From Roseinatronobacter sp. S2 (GTDB lineage: Bacteria; Pseudomonadota; Alphaproteobacteria; Rhodobacterales; Rhodobacteraceae), in assembly GCF_029581395.1 (NCBI RefSeq), contig NZ_CP121115.1, positions 124,001 to 188,000 on the forward strand: DNA of 64,000 nucleotides, given 5' to 3'. Shown in pieces: positions 35,061 through 45,241 of this stretch. A model generated the notes under the pieces. That model did no database searches, was not told where the DNA came from, and saw nothing but the letters and a program-made list of their open reading frames with translations. Both the position numbers and the translations under genes were made by a program. Within the stretch, counting starts at the first letter, position 1, and the number at the start of each line of letters is the position of its first letter.

Positions 35061-35162
35061 TCCCCTGCCCTCCCCAGCGCAGTAATAACTTCACAGGATA
35101 AATTAATAACACTGGATGTCGGGGAAAACATCAAGAAAAAACGACAGATCGTTAGAAATATG

Positions 35163-35204
35163 CAGAATAAAGTCAGGATTCCTGACGCAGTTTGCTTTAT
35201 TTTG
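35163..35204. promoter_or_regulatory. nested dyads, candidate XylR operator
   Basis: CAGAATAAAG at 35163-35172 is inverted as CTTTATTTTG at 35195-35204 (nine of ten pair). Inside lies the perfect 15-bp dyad GTCAGGATTCCTGAC at 35172-35186. The block ends one base before the -35 hexamer of the xylF promoter. Confidence 0.55.
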
Positions 35205-35205
35205 T

Positions 35206-35233
35206 TTGACAGTCGAAAAATATATGGCATTAT
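35206..35233 (+). promoter_or_regulatory. sigma-70-like promoter of xylF
   Basis: TTGACA at 35206-35211 and CATTAT at 35228-35233 are 16 bp apart, about 58 bp before the xylF start. The -35 hexamer matches consensus perfectly. Confidence 0.6.
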
Positions 35234-35290
35234 TTCGCCTGTCCGGACGTGCCTCGACGCGCGTGCCGTGATTTGTTCAGGGAGGAACGC

Positions 35291-36316
35291 ATGCAAAGAA
35301 TAATGACTGCGGCGATTGTCGCAACACTTGGCTTCAGCACATCCGCATTGGCCCAGTCGCTGACTGTCGGTGTAAGCTGGTCGAACTTTCAGGAAGAGCG
35401 CTGGCAGACAGATGAGGCCGCTATTCGCGCGGCTTTGGACGCCGCTGGCGCAACTTATATTTCGACGGATGCACAATCGTCATCATCCAAACAGCTGTCC
35501 GATATCGAAAGTCTGGTGTCGCAGGGCGCGAATGCCCTGATTGTTCTGGCGCAAGACGCAGCAGCCATTGGCCCGGCCGTTCAGGCCGCAGCCGATGAGG
35601 GGATTCCCGTTGTTGCCTACGACCGTCTGATCGAAGACAACCGCGCCTTCTACCTGACTTTCGACAATGTCGAAGTCGGGCGGATGCAAGCGCGCGCCGT
35701 GCTGGAGCAGGCACCAAGCGGCAATTATGTCATGATCAAAGGCTCGCCCACTGACCCCAACGCAGACTTCCTGCGCGGTGGCCAGCAGGAAATCCTGCAA
35801 GCTGCGATTGATGCAGGCGACATCACCATTGTCGGCGAAGCCTATACCGATGCGTGGCTGCCCGCCAATGCGCAGCGCAACATGGAGCAGATTCTGACAG
35901 CGCAGGACAACAATGTCGATGCGGTCGTGGCGTCGAATGACGGAACTGCCGGTGGCGTTGTTGCGGCACTGACCGCGCAGGGCATGGACGGGATTCCCGT
36001 GTCCGGCCAGGATGGCGACCACGCGGCGCTGAACCGTATCGCACAAGGCACGCAAACGGTTTCCGTGTGGAAAGATGCGCGTGATCTGGGCCGTGCCGCG
36101 GCTGAAATCGCGGTGCAACTGGCCGCAGGCACCGAAATGGCCGATATCGAAGGTGCAGGCATGTGGACATCGCCCGCAGGCACCGAAATGGTGTCGATGT
36201 TCCTGGAACCTGTTCCGGTGACCGCAGACAACCTGTCGCTGGTTGTCGATGCTGGCTGGATCAGCCTTGAAGCGCTGTGTCAGGGTGTCAGCAGCGGCCC
36301 CGCGCCCTGTGATTGA
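35291..36316 (+). CDS. xylF: D-xylose-binding periplasmic protein XylF
   Basis: A 341-residue periplasmic binding protein. Residues 1-21 are a signal peptide ending STSALA. The mature protein starts QSLTVGVSWSNFQEERWQTDEAAI, a diagnostic opening of XylF proteins, and continues with SDIESLVSQGANALIVLAQD, VAYDRLIEDN and VSGQDGDHAALNRIAQGTQTVSVWKD, which carry sugar-contact residues. GGGAGGAACGC precedes ATG 35291. It feeds xylose to XylH/XylG. A perfect stem-loop follows its stop. Confidence 0.93.
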   Translation: MQRIMTAAIVATLGFSTSALAQSLTVGVSWSNFQEERWQTDEAAIRAALDAAGATYISTDAQSSSSKQLSDIESLVSQGANALIVLAQDAAAIGPAVQAAADEGIPVVAYDRLIEDNRAFYLTFDNVEVGRMQARAVLEQAPSGNYVMIKGSPTDPNADFLRGGQQEILQAAIDAGDITIVGEAYTDAWLPANAQRNMEQILTAQDNNVDAVVASNDGTAGGVVAALTAQGMDGIPVSGQDGDHAALNRIAQGTQTVSVWKDARDLGRAAAEIAVQLAAGTEMADIEGAGMWTSPAGTEMVSMFLEPVPVTADNLSLVVDAGWISLEALCQGVSSGPAPCD

Positions 36317-36339
36317 TCACGACTAGCCCAATCACACAC

Positions 36340-36361
36340 GGGGCGGCATGCGTGCCGCCCC
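36340..36361 (+). other. perfect 9-bp stem-loop after xylF
   Basis: GGGGCGGCA at 36340-36348 pairs with TGCCGCCCC at 36353-36361 around the loop TGCG. No T-run follows. It sits 24 bases past the xylF stop, ahead of xylH. Confidence 0.72.
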
Positions 36362-36443
36362 ATCGTCGAAAGCTGCGTTTGCGCGCAAATTGGTCCTTGC
36401 CTGTGCAGCAACCGCACAGCCACGACATTCAGGACATTTCCCC

Positions 36444-37757
36444 ATGAGCACCCCCGACACTGCCAACCGCACATCATCCGGCGGCCAGAAGGCCAATAAG
36501 AAAAGCCTGATGGATGCACTGGAACTGGATACCCGCCTGCTGGGCATGATTGGCGCCTTTATTCTGGTGGCGATCGTGTTCAATGTCCTGACGGATGGGC
36601 GTTTTCTGACGCCGCGCAACATATTCAACCTGACCATCCAGACCGTCAGCGTGGCCATCATGGCCACGGGCATGGTGTTTGTGATTGTCACACGTCACAT
36701 TGATTTGTCGGTGGGCGCGCTGCTGGCCACCTGTTCTGCCGTCATGGCGATGATGCAGACCGCGTGGTTGCCGCAGTTTCTGGGCCTGCCGCTGGGACAC
36801 GCGCTTATTCCGTGGCTGGCGATTGCGGCGGGCATTATGACAGGCGGGCTGATTGGCGCGTTTCAGGGCTATCTGGCGGGCTATCTATTGATACCTGCCT
36901 TCATTGTCACGCTTGGGGGCTTGCTGGTGTGGCGCAATGCGGCCTGGTATCTGACCAACGGGCAGACCATTGGTCCGCTGGATTCAACATTCCAGATGTT
37001 CGGCGGCATTAACGGGACCATGGGGGAATTCTGGTCATGGGTTGTGGGCATCGTCGCCACACTGGCCGCGCTGGCCGCACTTTGGTCCAAGCGGCGCGAC
37101 AAGTTGCGTCATGAATTTCCGGTAAAGCCGCTTTGGGCTGAAATGGCGCTGGGGGCTATCATTGCCAGTGCAATTCTGGGCCTGATCGCGGTGCTGAATT
37201 CCTATCAGGTGCCCGCCGCGCGGCTGCAACGCGAATTCACCGCGCGCGGTGAAACCATGCCCGAGGGGTATACCGCAGCCTATGGCCTGCCGCTTTCGGT
37301 GCTGTTGCTGATTGTGGTGGCCATTGTCATGACGGTTATTGCGCGGCGCACGGCATTGGGGCGCTATATTTTTGCGACCGGCGGCAACCCGCAAGCGGCA
37401 GAACTGTCGGGCATCAATACGCGACTGCTGACGGTCAAGGTGTTTGCGATCATGGGCGCGCTTTGTGCGATTTCGGCGGTCGTGGCGTCGGCGCGTCTGA
37501 CCAACCATTCCAACGATATCGGCACACTGGACGAATTGCGCGTCATCGCCGCCGCCGTGATTGGTGGCACTGCACTGGCGGGCGGGATTGGCACGATTTA
37601 CGGGGCAATTCTGGGCGCGCTGATCATGCAATCGCTGCAATCAGGCATGGCCATGGTGGGTGTCGACGCGCCCTTGCAAAACATCGTTGTGGGCAGCGTG
37701 CTGGTTCTGGCGGTGCTGATCGACATCATCTATCGCCGCCGCACAGGAAAGGGCTGA
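36444..37757 (+). CDS. xylH: xylose ABC transporter permease XylH
   Basis: A 437-residue CUT2 permease, longer than E. coli XylH because of a roughly 30-residue hydrophilic insertion around residues 245-275 ([22 protein letters not shown]). The conserved first-half segment is [25 protein letters not shown] and the second-half segment [27 protein letters not shown]. About ten hydrophobic helices are predicted. The ATG at 36444 has AGGA nine bases ahead; a reading from 36348 would start within the xylF hairpin region. It is followed by xylG with two bases between. Confidence 0.92.
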   Translation: MSTPDTANRTSSGGQKANKKSLMDALELDTRLLGMIGAFILVAIVFNVLTDGRFLTPRNIFNLTIQTVSVAIMATGMVFVIVTRHIDLSVGALLATCSAVMAMMQTAWLPQFLGLPLGHALIPWLAIAAGIMTGGLIGAFQGYLAGYLLIPAFIVTLGGLLVWRNAAWYLTNGQTIGPLDSTFQMFGGINGTMGEFWSWVVGIVATLAALAALWSKRRDKLRHEFPVKPLWAEMALGAIIASAILGLIAVLNSYQVPAARLQREFTARGETMPEGYTAAYGLPLSVLLLIVVAIVMTVIARRTALGRYIFATGGNPQAAELSGINTRLLTVKVFAIMGALCAISAVVASARLTNHSNDIGTLDELRVIAAAVIGGTALAGGIGTIYGAILGALIMQSLQSGMAMVGVDAPLQNIVVGSVLVLAVLIDIIYRRRTGKG

Positions 37758-37759
37758 AC

Positions 37760-38512
37760 ATGACCCGCACACCACTTGTCGAAATGCGCAATATCTCGAT
37801 TGCTTTTGGCGGCGTGCAGGCGGTTGATGATGTGTCAATCGACCTGTATCCCGGCGAAGTTGTGGGCCTGCTGGGCCATAACGGCGCGGGCAAATCCACG
37901 CTGATCAAGATACTTTCGGGGGCCTATAAGGCCGATAGCGGCGAAATCTGGATCGAGGGCGAAAAGGCCACGATCAACAGCCCCCGCGATGCGCGCGCGC
38001 ACAACATCGAAACCATTCACCAGACGCTGGCGCTGGCCGACAATCTGCCCGCGCCTGCAAACCTGTTTCTGGGGCGCGAATTGCGCACCATGTTCGGGTT
38101 TCTGGATGATAGCCGCATGGAGGCTGAAACCACCAAGATCATGGCGCGGCTGAACCCGAACTTCAAGAAAATCGCGGACCCTGTCAGCGCCCTGTCGGGT
38201 GGCCAGCGCCAGTCGGTGGCGATTGCGCGCGCGGTCTATTTCAACGCGCGCATTCTTATCATGGACGAACCGACAGCGGCGCTTGGCGTGCATGAAACCA
38301 AAATGGTGGCCGACCTGATCATGGAACTGAAGGCCCAGGGGCTTGGCATTTTCCTGATCAGCCATGACACCCGCGAAATGATGGACCTGTGCGACCGTGT
38401 CAGCGTCATGAAAAACGGCCAGCTTATCGGCACCGAACGGGTCGAGGATGTAACCGAAGATGACATCTTGTCGATGATCATCATGGGCAAGAAGGCAGAG
38501 CAGGCAGCATGA
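37760..38512 (+). CDS. xylG: xylose ABC transporter ATP-binding protein (single domain)
   Basis: A 250-residue ATPase with Walker [10 protein letters not shown] (about residue 38), Q-loop [14 protein letters not shown], signature [14 protein letters not shown] and Walker [14 protein letters not shown]. Only one ABC domain is present, whereas E. coli XylG has two fused domains of about 500 residues; the short form resembles FrcA-type ATPases and would act as a homodimer. It overlaps xylB by four bases (ATGA). It powers XylFH uptake. Confidence 0.91.
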   Translation: MTRTPLVEMRNISIAFGGVQAVDDVSIDLYPGEVVGLLGHNGAGKSTLIKILSGAYKADSGEIWIEGEKATINSPRDARAHNIETIHQTLALADNLPAPANLFLGRELRTMFGFLDDSRMEAETTKIMARLNPNFKKIADPVSALSGGQRQSVAIARAVYFNARILIMDEPTAALGVHETKMVADLIMELKAQGLGIFLISHDTREMMDLCDRVSVMKNGQLIGTERVEDVTEDDILSMIIMGKKAEQAA

Positions 38513-39951
38513 TGTATATGGGATTGGATCTTGGCACATCCGGCCTGAAGGGGTTGGTTATTGATGACACCGGCGCGGTTCTGGCCGAAGCGACGGCGCC
38601 CTTAAGCGTTGCACGCCCGGCCCCCGGCTGGTCCGAGCAAAACCCCGCGGACTGGATCGCGGCGGCGGGAGCGGTGTTGCGCGCCTTGTCAGGCAAAGTG
38701 GATCTGGGCGCGGTTGCAGGCATTGGCCTGTCGGGGCATATGCATGGCGCAACCGTGCTGGATGCGTCTGACAAGGTGCTGCGCCCGTGCATATTGTGGA
38801 ATGACACCCGCGCCAGTGTGCAGGCCGCGCGGCTGGACGCAGACCCGCAATTTCGGGCCATAAGTGGCAATATCGTCTTTCCGGGCTTTACCGCACCCAA
38901 GCTGGTCTGGATGGCCGATGAAGAACCCAACCTGTTTGCGCAAGTGGCCAAGGTTTTGTTGCCGAAGGACTATCTGCGCCTGTGGCTGACGGGGGCACAT
39001 GTGGCCGAAATGTCAGATGCGGCGGGCACAAGCTGGCTGGATGTGGGCGCGCGCGACTGGTCCGACGGGTTGCTGAATGCCACCGGATTGACACGCGACC
39101 ACATGCCAGCACTTGTCGAAGGGTCCGCGCAATCAGGTGGGCTGCGTTCTGAACTTGCGCAGGAATTCGGGCTGCGCGCTGGTATTCCCGTCGCTGGCGG
39201 GGCGGGCGACAATGCCGCAACCGCCATCGGGCTGGGGATCGCGCGGGGCGGGCAGGGGTTCGTCAGCCTTGGCACATCGGGTGTGTTGTTTGCGGCAACC
39301 GACGGCTACGCGCCAGCACCCGAAACCGCGGTGCATACATTTTGCCACGCGCTGCCGGACACATGGCACCAGATGGGCGTAATTCTGGCGGCCACCGATG
39401 CGCTGAACTGGTTTGCAGGTATCGCGGGGGCAAGTCCAGCAGAACTGACGGCCAATCTGGGCGCATTGCAGCCACCCGGTCAGGCGCTGTTTCTGCCCTA
39501 TCTGGGCGGCGAACGAACGCCGCTGAATGATGCGGGCATTCGCGGCGCGTTCATAGGGCTGGAACATGCGACCGACCGCGCCGCCGCCACCCGCGCGGTG
39601 ATGGAAGGCGTGGTCTACGCCCTGGTCGATTGCCAGCAGGCGCTGTCGGCCACGGGCACACAGCTTGATACGCTACTGGCCGCAGGCGGGGGCGCGCGGT
39701 CGGAATACTGGCTTTCGGCCTTGGCCACCGCGCTGGACCTGCCGGTTCAGGTGCCGCAGGCGGGCGATTATGGCGCAGCCCTTGGGGCTGCGCGGCTGGG
39801 GTTGATGGCGGCAACCGGGGCAGGGGCGGACGCCATGCCGCTGCCACCCATTGCCCGCAGCTTTGACCCCGTCACCGATACAACACAGGCCTTTCAGGAC
39901 GGGTATGCCCGCTACCGCAAGGCCCAAACTGCAATAAAGGATCTGACATGA
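38509..39951 (+). CDS. xylB: xylulokinase
   Basis: A 480-residue FGGY-family kinase that phosphorylates D-xylulose to xylulose 5-phosphate. The N-terminal phosphate-binding loop reads [15 protein letters not shown], the substrate region [13 protein letters not shown] and ILWNDTRA, and the catalytic Asp lies in [13 protein letters not shown] (about residue 230). The C-terminal ATP site is [21 protein letters not shown] overlaps at both ends couple it to xylG and xylA. A second ATG three bases in is equally possible. Confidence 0.93.
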   Translation: MMYMGLDLGTSGLKGLVIDDTGAVLAEATAPLSVARPAPGWSEQNPADWIAAAGAVLRALSGKVDLGAVAGIGLSGHMHGATVLDASDKVLRPCILWNDTRASVQAARLDADPQFRAISGNIVFPGFTAPKLVWMADEEPNLFAQVAKVLLPKDYLRLWLTGAHVAEMSDAAGTSWLDVGARDWSDGLLNATGLTRDHMPALVEGSAQSGGLRSELAQEFGLRAGIPVAGGAGDNAATAIGLGIARGGQGFVSLGTSGVLFAATDGYAPAPETAVHTFCHALPDTWHQMGVILAATDALNWFAGIAGASPAELTANLGALQPPGQALFLPYLGGERTPLNDAGIRGAFIGLEHATDRAAATRAVMEGVVYALVDCQQALSATGTQLDTLLAAGGGARSEYWLSALATALDLPVQVPQAGDYGAALGAARLGLMAATGAGADAMPLPPIARSFDPVTDTTQAFQDGYARYRKAQTAIKDLT

Positions 39952-41249
39952 CCGATTTTTTCAAAGGTATCCCGCAAATCACCTATGAGGGACCGGACAG
40001 CGACAATGATTTCGCGTTCCGCCACTATAACCCGGATGAAATTGTTCTGGGCCGCAGGATGGAAGATCACCTGCGCTTTGCTGTCTGTTACTGGCACAGT
40101 TTCGCATGGCAGGGGGGCGACCCGTTCGGGGGCCAGACATTCCTGCGGCCATGGTTCGGCGACAGCATGCAAAACGCCAAGCTGAAGGCCGATGTCGCGT
40201 TTGAGATGTTCCGCATTCTGAACGCGCCCTATTACTGTTTCCATGATGCAGACATGCGCCCCGAAGGCGACAGCTTTGCTGAAACCACGCGCAATCTGGA
40301 AGAAATGACAGACTATTTCGCCGCCAAAATGGAAGCGGGCGGGCCGAAACTGCTTTGGGGCACGGCCAATCTGTTCAGCCACCGGCGTTTCATGTCAGGG
40401 GCCGCAACCAATCCGGACCCTGATGTGTTCGCGTTTTCCGCCGCGACCGTGAAAACCTGCATGGATGCGACACAGCGTCTGGGGGGTGAAAACTATGTTC
40501 TTTGGGGCGGGCGCGAAGGGTATGAAACCCTGCTGAACACCGACCTTAGCAAGGAATTGGACCATATGGGCCGCTTCCTGTCGATGGTGGTGGACTACAA
40601 GCACAAGATCGGTTTCAAAGGGGCCATCCTGATCGAACCCAAACCGCAGGAACCCACAAAGCACCAGTATGATTACGATGTGGCTACAGTCTATGGTTTC
40701 CTGAAGCGCTTCGGGCTGGAAAAGGAAGTAAAGGTCAATATCGAGCAGGGCCATGCCATTCTTGCAGGCCATAGTTTCGAGCATGAACTGGCGCTGGCGT
40801 CCAGCCTTGGGATTTTCGGGTCCATCGACATGAACCGCAACGATTATCAATCCGGTTGGGACACAGACCAGTTCCCCAATAATGTGCCTGAAATCGCGCT
40901 GGCCTATTACGAAATTCTGCGCGCGGGCGGGTTCACATCCGGCGGCACGAATTTCGATTCCAAACTGCGCCGCCAATCGCTGGACCCCGAAGACCTGATC
41001 GTGTCGCATGCGGGCGCAATGGATGTCTGCGCACGCGGGCTGAAGGCAGCCGCCGCGATGCTGGAAGATGGCAGGCTGGAATCCGCACGCGCCGCACGTT
41101 ACGCTGGCTGGGCCAAACCCGAAGCGCAGGCACTATTGACCAGCGATCTGGACAGTATCGCAGCCGACGTTCTGGCGCGTGGCATCGACCCGCAGCCCTG
41201 TTCCGGCAAACAGGAAAAACTGGAAAATCTGGTCAACCGCTTCATGTAA
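39948..41249 (+). CDS. xylA: xylose isomerase
   Basis: A 433-residue class II xylose isomerase, converting D-xylose to D-xylulose. The catalytic His/Asp pair is in [14 protein letters not shown] (about residue 100), and metal ligands are in [36 protein letters not shown] and [20 protein letters not shown]. The length suits the class. It closes the xylFHGBA operon and is followed by a 12-bp stem-loop. With the Weimberg genes at the window start, the organism encodes parts of two xylose routes. Confidence 0.95.
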   Translation: MTDFFKGIPQITYEGPDSDNDFAFRHYNPDEIVLGRRMEDHLRFAVCYWHSFAWQGGDPFGGQTFLRPWFGDSMQNAKLKADVAFEMFRILNAPYYCFHDADMRPEGDSFAETTRNLEEMTDYFAAKMEAGGPKLLWGTANLFSHRRFMSGAATNPDPDVFAFSAATVKTCMDATQRLGGENYVLWGGREGYETLLNTDLSKELDHMGRFLSMVVDYKHKIGFKGAILIEPKPQEPTKHQYDYDVATVYGFLKRFGLEKEVKVNIEQGHAILAGHSFEHELALASSLGIFGSIDMNRNDYQSGWDTDQFPNNVPEIALAYYEILRAGGFTSGGTNFDSKLRRQSLDPEDLIVSHAGAMDVCARGLKAAAAMLEDGRLESARAARYAGWAKPEAQALLTSDLDSIAADVLARGIDPQPCSGKQEKLENLVNRFM

Positions 41250-41256
41250 GCATTTG

Positions 41257-41288
41257 GCGGGCTTGCCCTGAAACGGGGGCAAGTCCGC
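41257..41288 (+). terminator. stem-loop at the end of the xyl operon
   Basis: GCGGGCTTGCCC at 41257-41268 pairs with GGGCAAGTCCGC at 41277-41288 (12 bp, one G-U) over an 8-nt loop, 8 bases after the xylA stop. No T-run follows on the plus strand, so termination efficiency is uncertain. Confidence 0.55.
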
Positions 41289-41363
41289 TATGCGCAAGAA
41301 AAAATCCCATAAGCAATGTTATGTTAATGATGGATTGAGCCACGCCGCGCGATCCTCATCTGA

Positions 41364-42695
41364 TCAGCGCAGCAGCCGCACGATCTGCCCTTGGGGATGC
41401 GCAGGACGGAATTCCAGCCGCCAGCCAAGCTTGTTCAGCGCTGCGGCCGCAATGGCAAGGCCCAGACCGCTGCCTTTTTCGCGCGCGCCTGCGCCCGTGA
41501 AAAAACGCTGTGTCACATGTGGCAGATCGTCTGCCGCAATACCTGCGCCTTGGTCATGCACGTCCACGCCGGTATCGGACACCAGAACGGTAACAACACT
41601 GCCTGCGGGCGCGGCGTGCAGCGCATTTTCCAGCACATTGCGCAGCGCGACCCCCAGTTGAACGGGATCTGTGCAAACGCCCCCCGCGCTGCCCTTCAGG
41701 CGCAGTGTGACACCCTTGCGCTGTGCCAAATCCTGGGCATCGGCGCAGGCCCTTCGGGCAATACTGTCCAGATGCTCGGAACGCACGCTTAACGCGTCCC
41801 CGTCTTCGGCGCGTGCCAGATCAAGCAACTGGCCCACCAGCCTGCCGGTCCTGTCCACTGCGCCGGTCAGTTTTTCCAGCGCATTATCCTGAACCACCCC
41901 CGGTGGGGCCGATCGCGCGACCTGTGCCTGTGTCTTTATGCCTGCAAGCGGTGTTTTCAGTTCATGTGCGGCATAGGCGATAAAGTCGCGCTCTCTCCTG
42001 CGGGCCTGCGCCAGCCGCGACAGCAACCCGTCAAGCGCAGTGCCAACCGGGCACATTTCCGGTGGCAACGGGGTTTTGGCAACGGGGTCAAGGTTGCCTT
42101 CATCACGCGCAGCAAGGGCCGAGGCAAATTGCTGCAACGGGCGCAACCCGCGCCCCGCACTTAGCCAGATGGCCGCCGCCAGCAGCGGCGCAATCACAAG
42201 TATCGGCCAGATCAGGCCCGCGCGCACATCTGCGACAAGGTTTTCGCGCATGGCATAGCTTTCGCCGACAACGATTTCCACACCAAGCGCTTCATTGACG
42301 ACAGTATAGACACGCCATTTGCCCCCATCCATTTCGGATGCGCTGAACCCCGGTTCGGATTGCGCCAGCCGTTGCGCAGGCCCCCCGCCCGATTGCCCCA
42401 GCAACGTGCCGCGCATGGACCAGACCTGACAATGCAACTGCCGTTCAATACCCCCGTCGATGACACGAAAATCCGGCAGGCTAAGGCTGCCTTCGGCGTC
42501 CAGACTGACCGCATGCGCCAGCCCCTGATCCGACAGCAATGACGACACCATATGCCCCGCTTCGGCCAGCCGCGAATCCAGCACGCGCTCAATTTGGGCC
42601 TTGGTTGAATATTGCAGCCAGACAACCGCCGACAACCAGATCAGCCCCGTGGCCAGCAGCAGCAGCGCAAACAGACGCATTCTCAGGGATGTCAT
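41364..42695 (-). CDS. sensor histidine kinase, QseC/PmrB-like
   Basis: A 443-residue membrane sensor kinase. Two hydrophobic helices (about 8-30 and 158-178) flank a periplasmic domain of some 125 residues. A short HAMP-like region follows, then the H-box AAHELKTPLAGIKTQ with the phosphorylated His, N-box ALRNVLENALHAAP, and G-boxes VHDQGAGIA and KGSGLGLAIA. The small 2CSK-type sensor domain resembles QseC and TctE. It overlaps the response regulator stop by four bases and is cotranscribed with it. Its place beside a thiol-redox cluster suggests sensing of an envelope or metal/redox signal; this is inferred. Confidence 0.87.
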   Translation of the reverse strand: MTSLRMRLFALLLLATGLIWLSAVVWLQYSTKAQIERVLDSRLAEAGHMVSSLLSDQGLAHAVSLDAEGSLSLPDFRVIDGGIERQLHCQVWSMRGTLLGQSGGGPAQRLAQSEPGFSASEMDGGKWRVYTVVNEALGVEIVVGESYAMRENLVADVRAGLIWPILVIAPLLAAAIWLSAGRGLRPLQQFASALAARDEGNLDPVAKTPLPPEMCPVGTALDGLLSRLAQARRRERDFIAYAAHELKTPLAGIKTQAQVARSAPPGVVQDNALEKLTGAVDRTGRLVGQLLDLARAEDGDALSVRSEHLDSIARRACADAQDLAQRKGVTLRLKGSAGGVCTDPVQLGVALRNVLENALHAAPAGSVVTVLVSDTGVDVHDQGAGIAADDLPHVTQRFFTGAGAREKGSGLGLAIAAAALNKLGWRLEFRPAHPQGQIVRLLR

Positions 42696-43357
42696 GACGC
42701 CCCCTTTTGCAATTGATAGCCAACGCCGCGCACTGTGCGAATAACCTGCGGCCCCAGTTTGGCGCGCAGCTTGTGAACATGCACTTCCAAGGCATTGCTT
42801 TCAACACCATCATGCCAACCATACAGCCGTTCTTCCAGCGTGGCGCGCGCGACAATCGCGCCGGGCCGGTCCATCAGCGCGGCAAGCAAGGCATATTCGC
42901 GCCGCGACAGGGTAATCTGGGTGTCCCCCCACCATGCTGTTTGTTGCGCAGGATCAAGCGACAATGCGCCATAGCGCGCCAGCGGCTCGGCCCGCCCTTC
43001 GCCCCTGCGCCCGATGGCGCGTAACCGCGCGGCCAGTTCATCCAGATCAAACGGCTTGCCCAGATAATCATCCGCCCCGCGATCCAACCCGGCAATTCTG
43101 TCGGCCACTGCATCCAGCGCGGTCAGCAAGATCACTGGTATGTGATGGCCTGCCTTGCGCCAGCGGGCCAGCAAATCCAGCCCTGATTCGTCCGGCAACA
43201 TCAAATCCAGCACCACTGCGGCAAACCCGCCTTGCTGAAACGCCAAATCGGCATCTGCGCAAGTTGTTGTAAGTTCGGTAGAAAACCCGTTCAGCAGCAA
43301 CCCGGCGGCCAAGCCGTCAGCAAGGGTTTCATCATCTTCAACAATCAGGATACGCAT
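42692..43357 (-). CDS. OmpR-family response regulator, QseB/PmrA-like
   Basis: A 221-residue response regulator. The receiver domain has the acidic pocket EDD at 7-9, phospho-acceptor D51 in VVLDLMLPDES and Lys in GKPFDLDEL. The C-terminal winged helix ends NALEVHVHKLRAKLGPQVIRTVRGVGYQL, wording typical of the QseB/PmrA/TctD branch. Upstream, in the 90-bp divergent gap to dsbD, is CTTAAG-N5-CTTAAG, which matches the box known for that branch, so it probably regulates itself and the dsbD operon. Confidence 0.9.
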   Translation of the reverse strand: MRILIVEDDETLADGLAAGLLLNGFSTELTTTCADADLAFQQGGFAAVVLDLMLPDESGLDLLARWRKAGHHIPVILLTALDAVADRIAGLDRGADDYLGKPFDLDELAARLRAIGRRGEGRAEPLARYGALSLDPAQQTAWWGDTQITLSRREYALLAALMDRPGAIVARATLEERLYGWHDGVESNALEVHVHKLRAKLGPQVIRTVRGVGYQLQKGAS

Positions 43358-43408
43358 ATATGATGCCTATAGGGGTTTTGCCGGACTGGCCAGTGCTGCG
43401 GTGGGCGC

Positions 43409-43425
43409 CTTAAGCCTGCCTTAAG
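43409..43425. promoter_or_regulatory. PmrA/QseB-type direct-repeat box
   Basis: CTTAAG at 43409-43414 and CTTAAG at 43420-43425 are separated by five bases, giving the 11-bp period of tandem OmpR-family sites. The broader repeat is GCCTTAAGC twice. It lies 52 bp from the regulator start and 23 bp from dsbD. Confidence 0.75.
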
Positions 43426-43447
43426 CTGGACCGCGTGAAAGGACAAA

Positions 43448-45241
43448 ATGATTAAACCTGCACCCTCCTGCGTTCATATGCGCCTTGCCCGCCTTGTCAT
43501 ACCAGTGATCGGGCTGATGATGCTTGCATCGGTTGCCGTGGCGCAGTCCATTCAGTGGTCTACGCCTGCGGGCGATGCGCCCCTGCCTGCTGATCAGGCA
43601 TTTGTGCTGCATCATGAGGTGGCCCCTGACGGGCGCGTAACCCTGACATGGCAGGTGACGCCCGGATATTACCTGTATCAGGACAGGTTGCAGGTGGATG
43701 CCCCCGATGGCCCCGTTGCACTTGACCTGCCACAGGCAGAGTTGACGGATGATCTGACATTCGGCACGGTCTATATCTACCGCGATGATATAAGCATAGA
43801 CCTGCCACCCGTCGCGGGCATGATTGCCGTGACATGGCAAGGCTGTCAGGATGGCGGGATCTGCTATGCCCCGCAAAGCCGGACAATCAGCATTGACGCA
43901 GGCGGATCACCCGCCGCCATAACACCCCCTGCTGCGGGCGGCACAGGCGCGCAACTTACACTTGCGGGTGACACCGGCCTTGTGGACCGGCTGGGCGCGT
44001 ATGGCGTGCCGGTTTTGTTGCTGGCGTTTTTCGGGTTCGGGCTGGCGCTGGCCTTCACCCCGTGTGTTTTGCCGATGGTGCCCATCCTTGGCGGGTATCT
44101 GGCCCGCGACGGGGCCGCAATGACGCGCAGGCGCGGTTTTGCGCTGTCTTCGTCCTATGTTCTGGCCATGGCGCTGGCTTTTGGTGCCTTGGGCCTTGCG
44201 GCGGCGGCCACGGGGCAGAACCTGCAAATGGTGCTGCAATCGCCAGTGGTGTTGTCGGTGATAATTGCCCTGTTTGTGGTGCTGGCTGCGTCCATGTTCG
44301 GCATGTTTGACATCAGCCTGCCTGCAAGCTGGACCGCGCGCTTGCAAGGCGCGGGTGCGGGGCGGCGCGGCACCATGACCGGGGCCGCAGGGCTGGGGTT
44401 CACATCGGCACTGGTGGTCGGGCCATGCGTGACCGCCCCGCTGGCCGCCGCGCTTTTGTATATCGCGCAGACGGGCGACATGATGCTGGGATCGGCTGCG
44501 TTATTCGCGCTGGGGTTGGGCAAAGGCACGCCGCTGGTTATTTTCGGCACATTGGGGCCGAAATACCTGCCACGCTCGGGCCCATGGATGGTGCGCGTGA
44601 AACAGGCTTTCGGCTTTGTCTTTCTGGGGCTTGCGCTGTGGCTGGCCGACCGCATGGGCACAGGGCCTTGGGGTGTGGCTGGCTGGGGGCTTTTGTTTCT
44701 GGCGTTCAGTGTGTTTGTCTGGCGTGCGCTGCTGCGCGATGTTCAAAACCCGCGAAGCCGTATCTGGGTGCGCGCAGTTGCCATCGTGGCCCTGCTGCCC
44801 GCATTGGCGCTGGTGGTGGGGGCATCGCGCGGGGCGGATGACCCGCTGCGCCCCTTCCAGACAGGCCATGCCGATAGCGCCGCCGCGCTGGACTGGCAGG
44901 TGGTCAGTGACAAGCGCGGGCTGGACTCCGCACTGGCGCAGGCAGATGGCGCAAGTGTCATCTATCTGACTGCGGATTGGTGCGTAAGCTGCCGCGCGAT
45001 TGACAGGCGTGTTATGCCCGACCCTGATGTGGTGGCCGCGCTCGACCCGCTGACGCGCATCAAACTGGATCTCAGCACCTTTGACGCGGCGGCGCAGGCG
45101 CTGTTGCAGGAACTGGGCGCGGCCGGTCCCCCCACGATGATTTTTCTGGATGACATGCTGCAAGAAGCGGGCGGCACCCGTCTGGTGGGCGAAACCCGCG
45201 CAGGCCCTGTCATCACATCCGCTACGCAGGTGCTGCCATGA
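43448..45241 (+). CDS. dsbD: thiol:disulfide interchange protein DsbD
   Basis: A 597-residue inner-membrane reductant conduit. After a signal peptide (1-32) come the periplasmic alpha domain with its Cys pair (WQGCQDGGICYAPQS, about residue 135), a central eight-helix domain with the conserved Cys-Pro motifs FTPCVLPMVPILGGYLA and VGPCVTAPLAAALL, and a C-terminal thioredoxin-like gamma domain with C512-V-S-C515. It moves electrons from cytoplasmic thioredoxin to periplasmic partners. AAAGGA precedes the ATG. It overlaps the TlpA-like gene (ATGA). The two periplasmic thiol proteins in the cluster are likely clients. Confidence 0.92.
   Translation: MIKPAPSCVHMRLARLVIPVIGLMMLASVAVAQSIQWSTPAGDAPLPADQAFVLHHEVAPDGRVTLTWQVTPGYYLYQDRLQVDAPDGPVALDLPQAELTDDLTFGTVYIYRDDISIDLPPVAGMIAVTWQGCQDGGICYAPQSRTISIDAGGSPAAITPPAAGGTGAQLTLAGDTGLVDRLGAYGVPVLLLAFFGFGLALAFTPCVLPMVPILGGYLARDGAAMTRRRGFALSSSYVLAMALAFGALGLAAAATGQNLQMVLQSPVVLSVIIALFVVLAASMFGMFDISLPASWTARLQGAGAGRRGTMTGAAGLGFTSALVVGPCVTAPLAAALLYIAQTGDMMLGSAALFALGLGKGTPLVIFGTLGPKYLPRSGPWMVRVKQAFGFVFLGLALWLADRMGTGPWGVAGWGLLFLAFSVFVWRALLRDVQNPRSRIWVRAVAIVALLPALALVVGASRGADDPLRPFQTGHADSAAALDWQVVSDKRGLDSALAQADGASVIYLTADWCVSCRAIDRRVMPDPDVVAALDPLTRIKLDLSTFDAAAQALLQELGAAGPPTMIFLDDMLQEAGGTRLVGETRAGPVITSATQVLP

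Noticed and set aside
35291..41249. Possible misassignment of the xyl operon as a ribose or fructose system
   Set aside because: XylF, xylulokinase and xylose isomerase motifs all agree, and a ROK regulator diverges from them; the short ATPase alone is not enough to rename the system.
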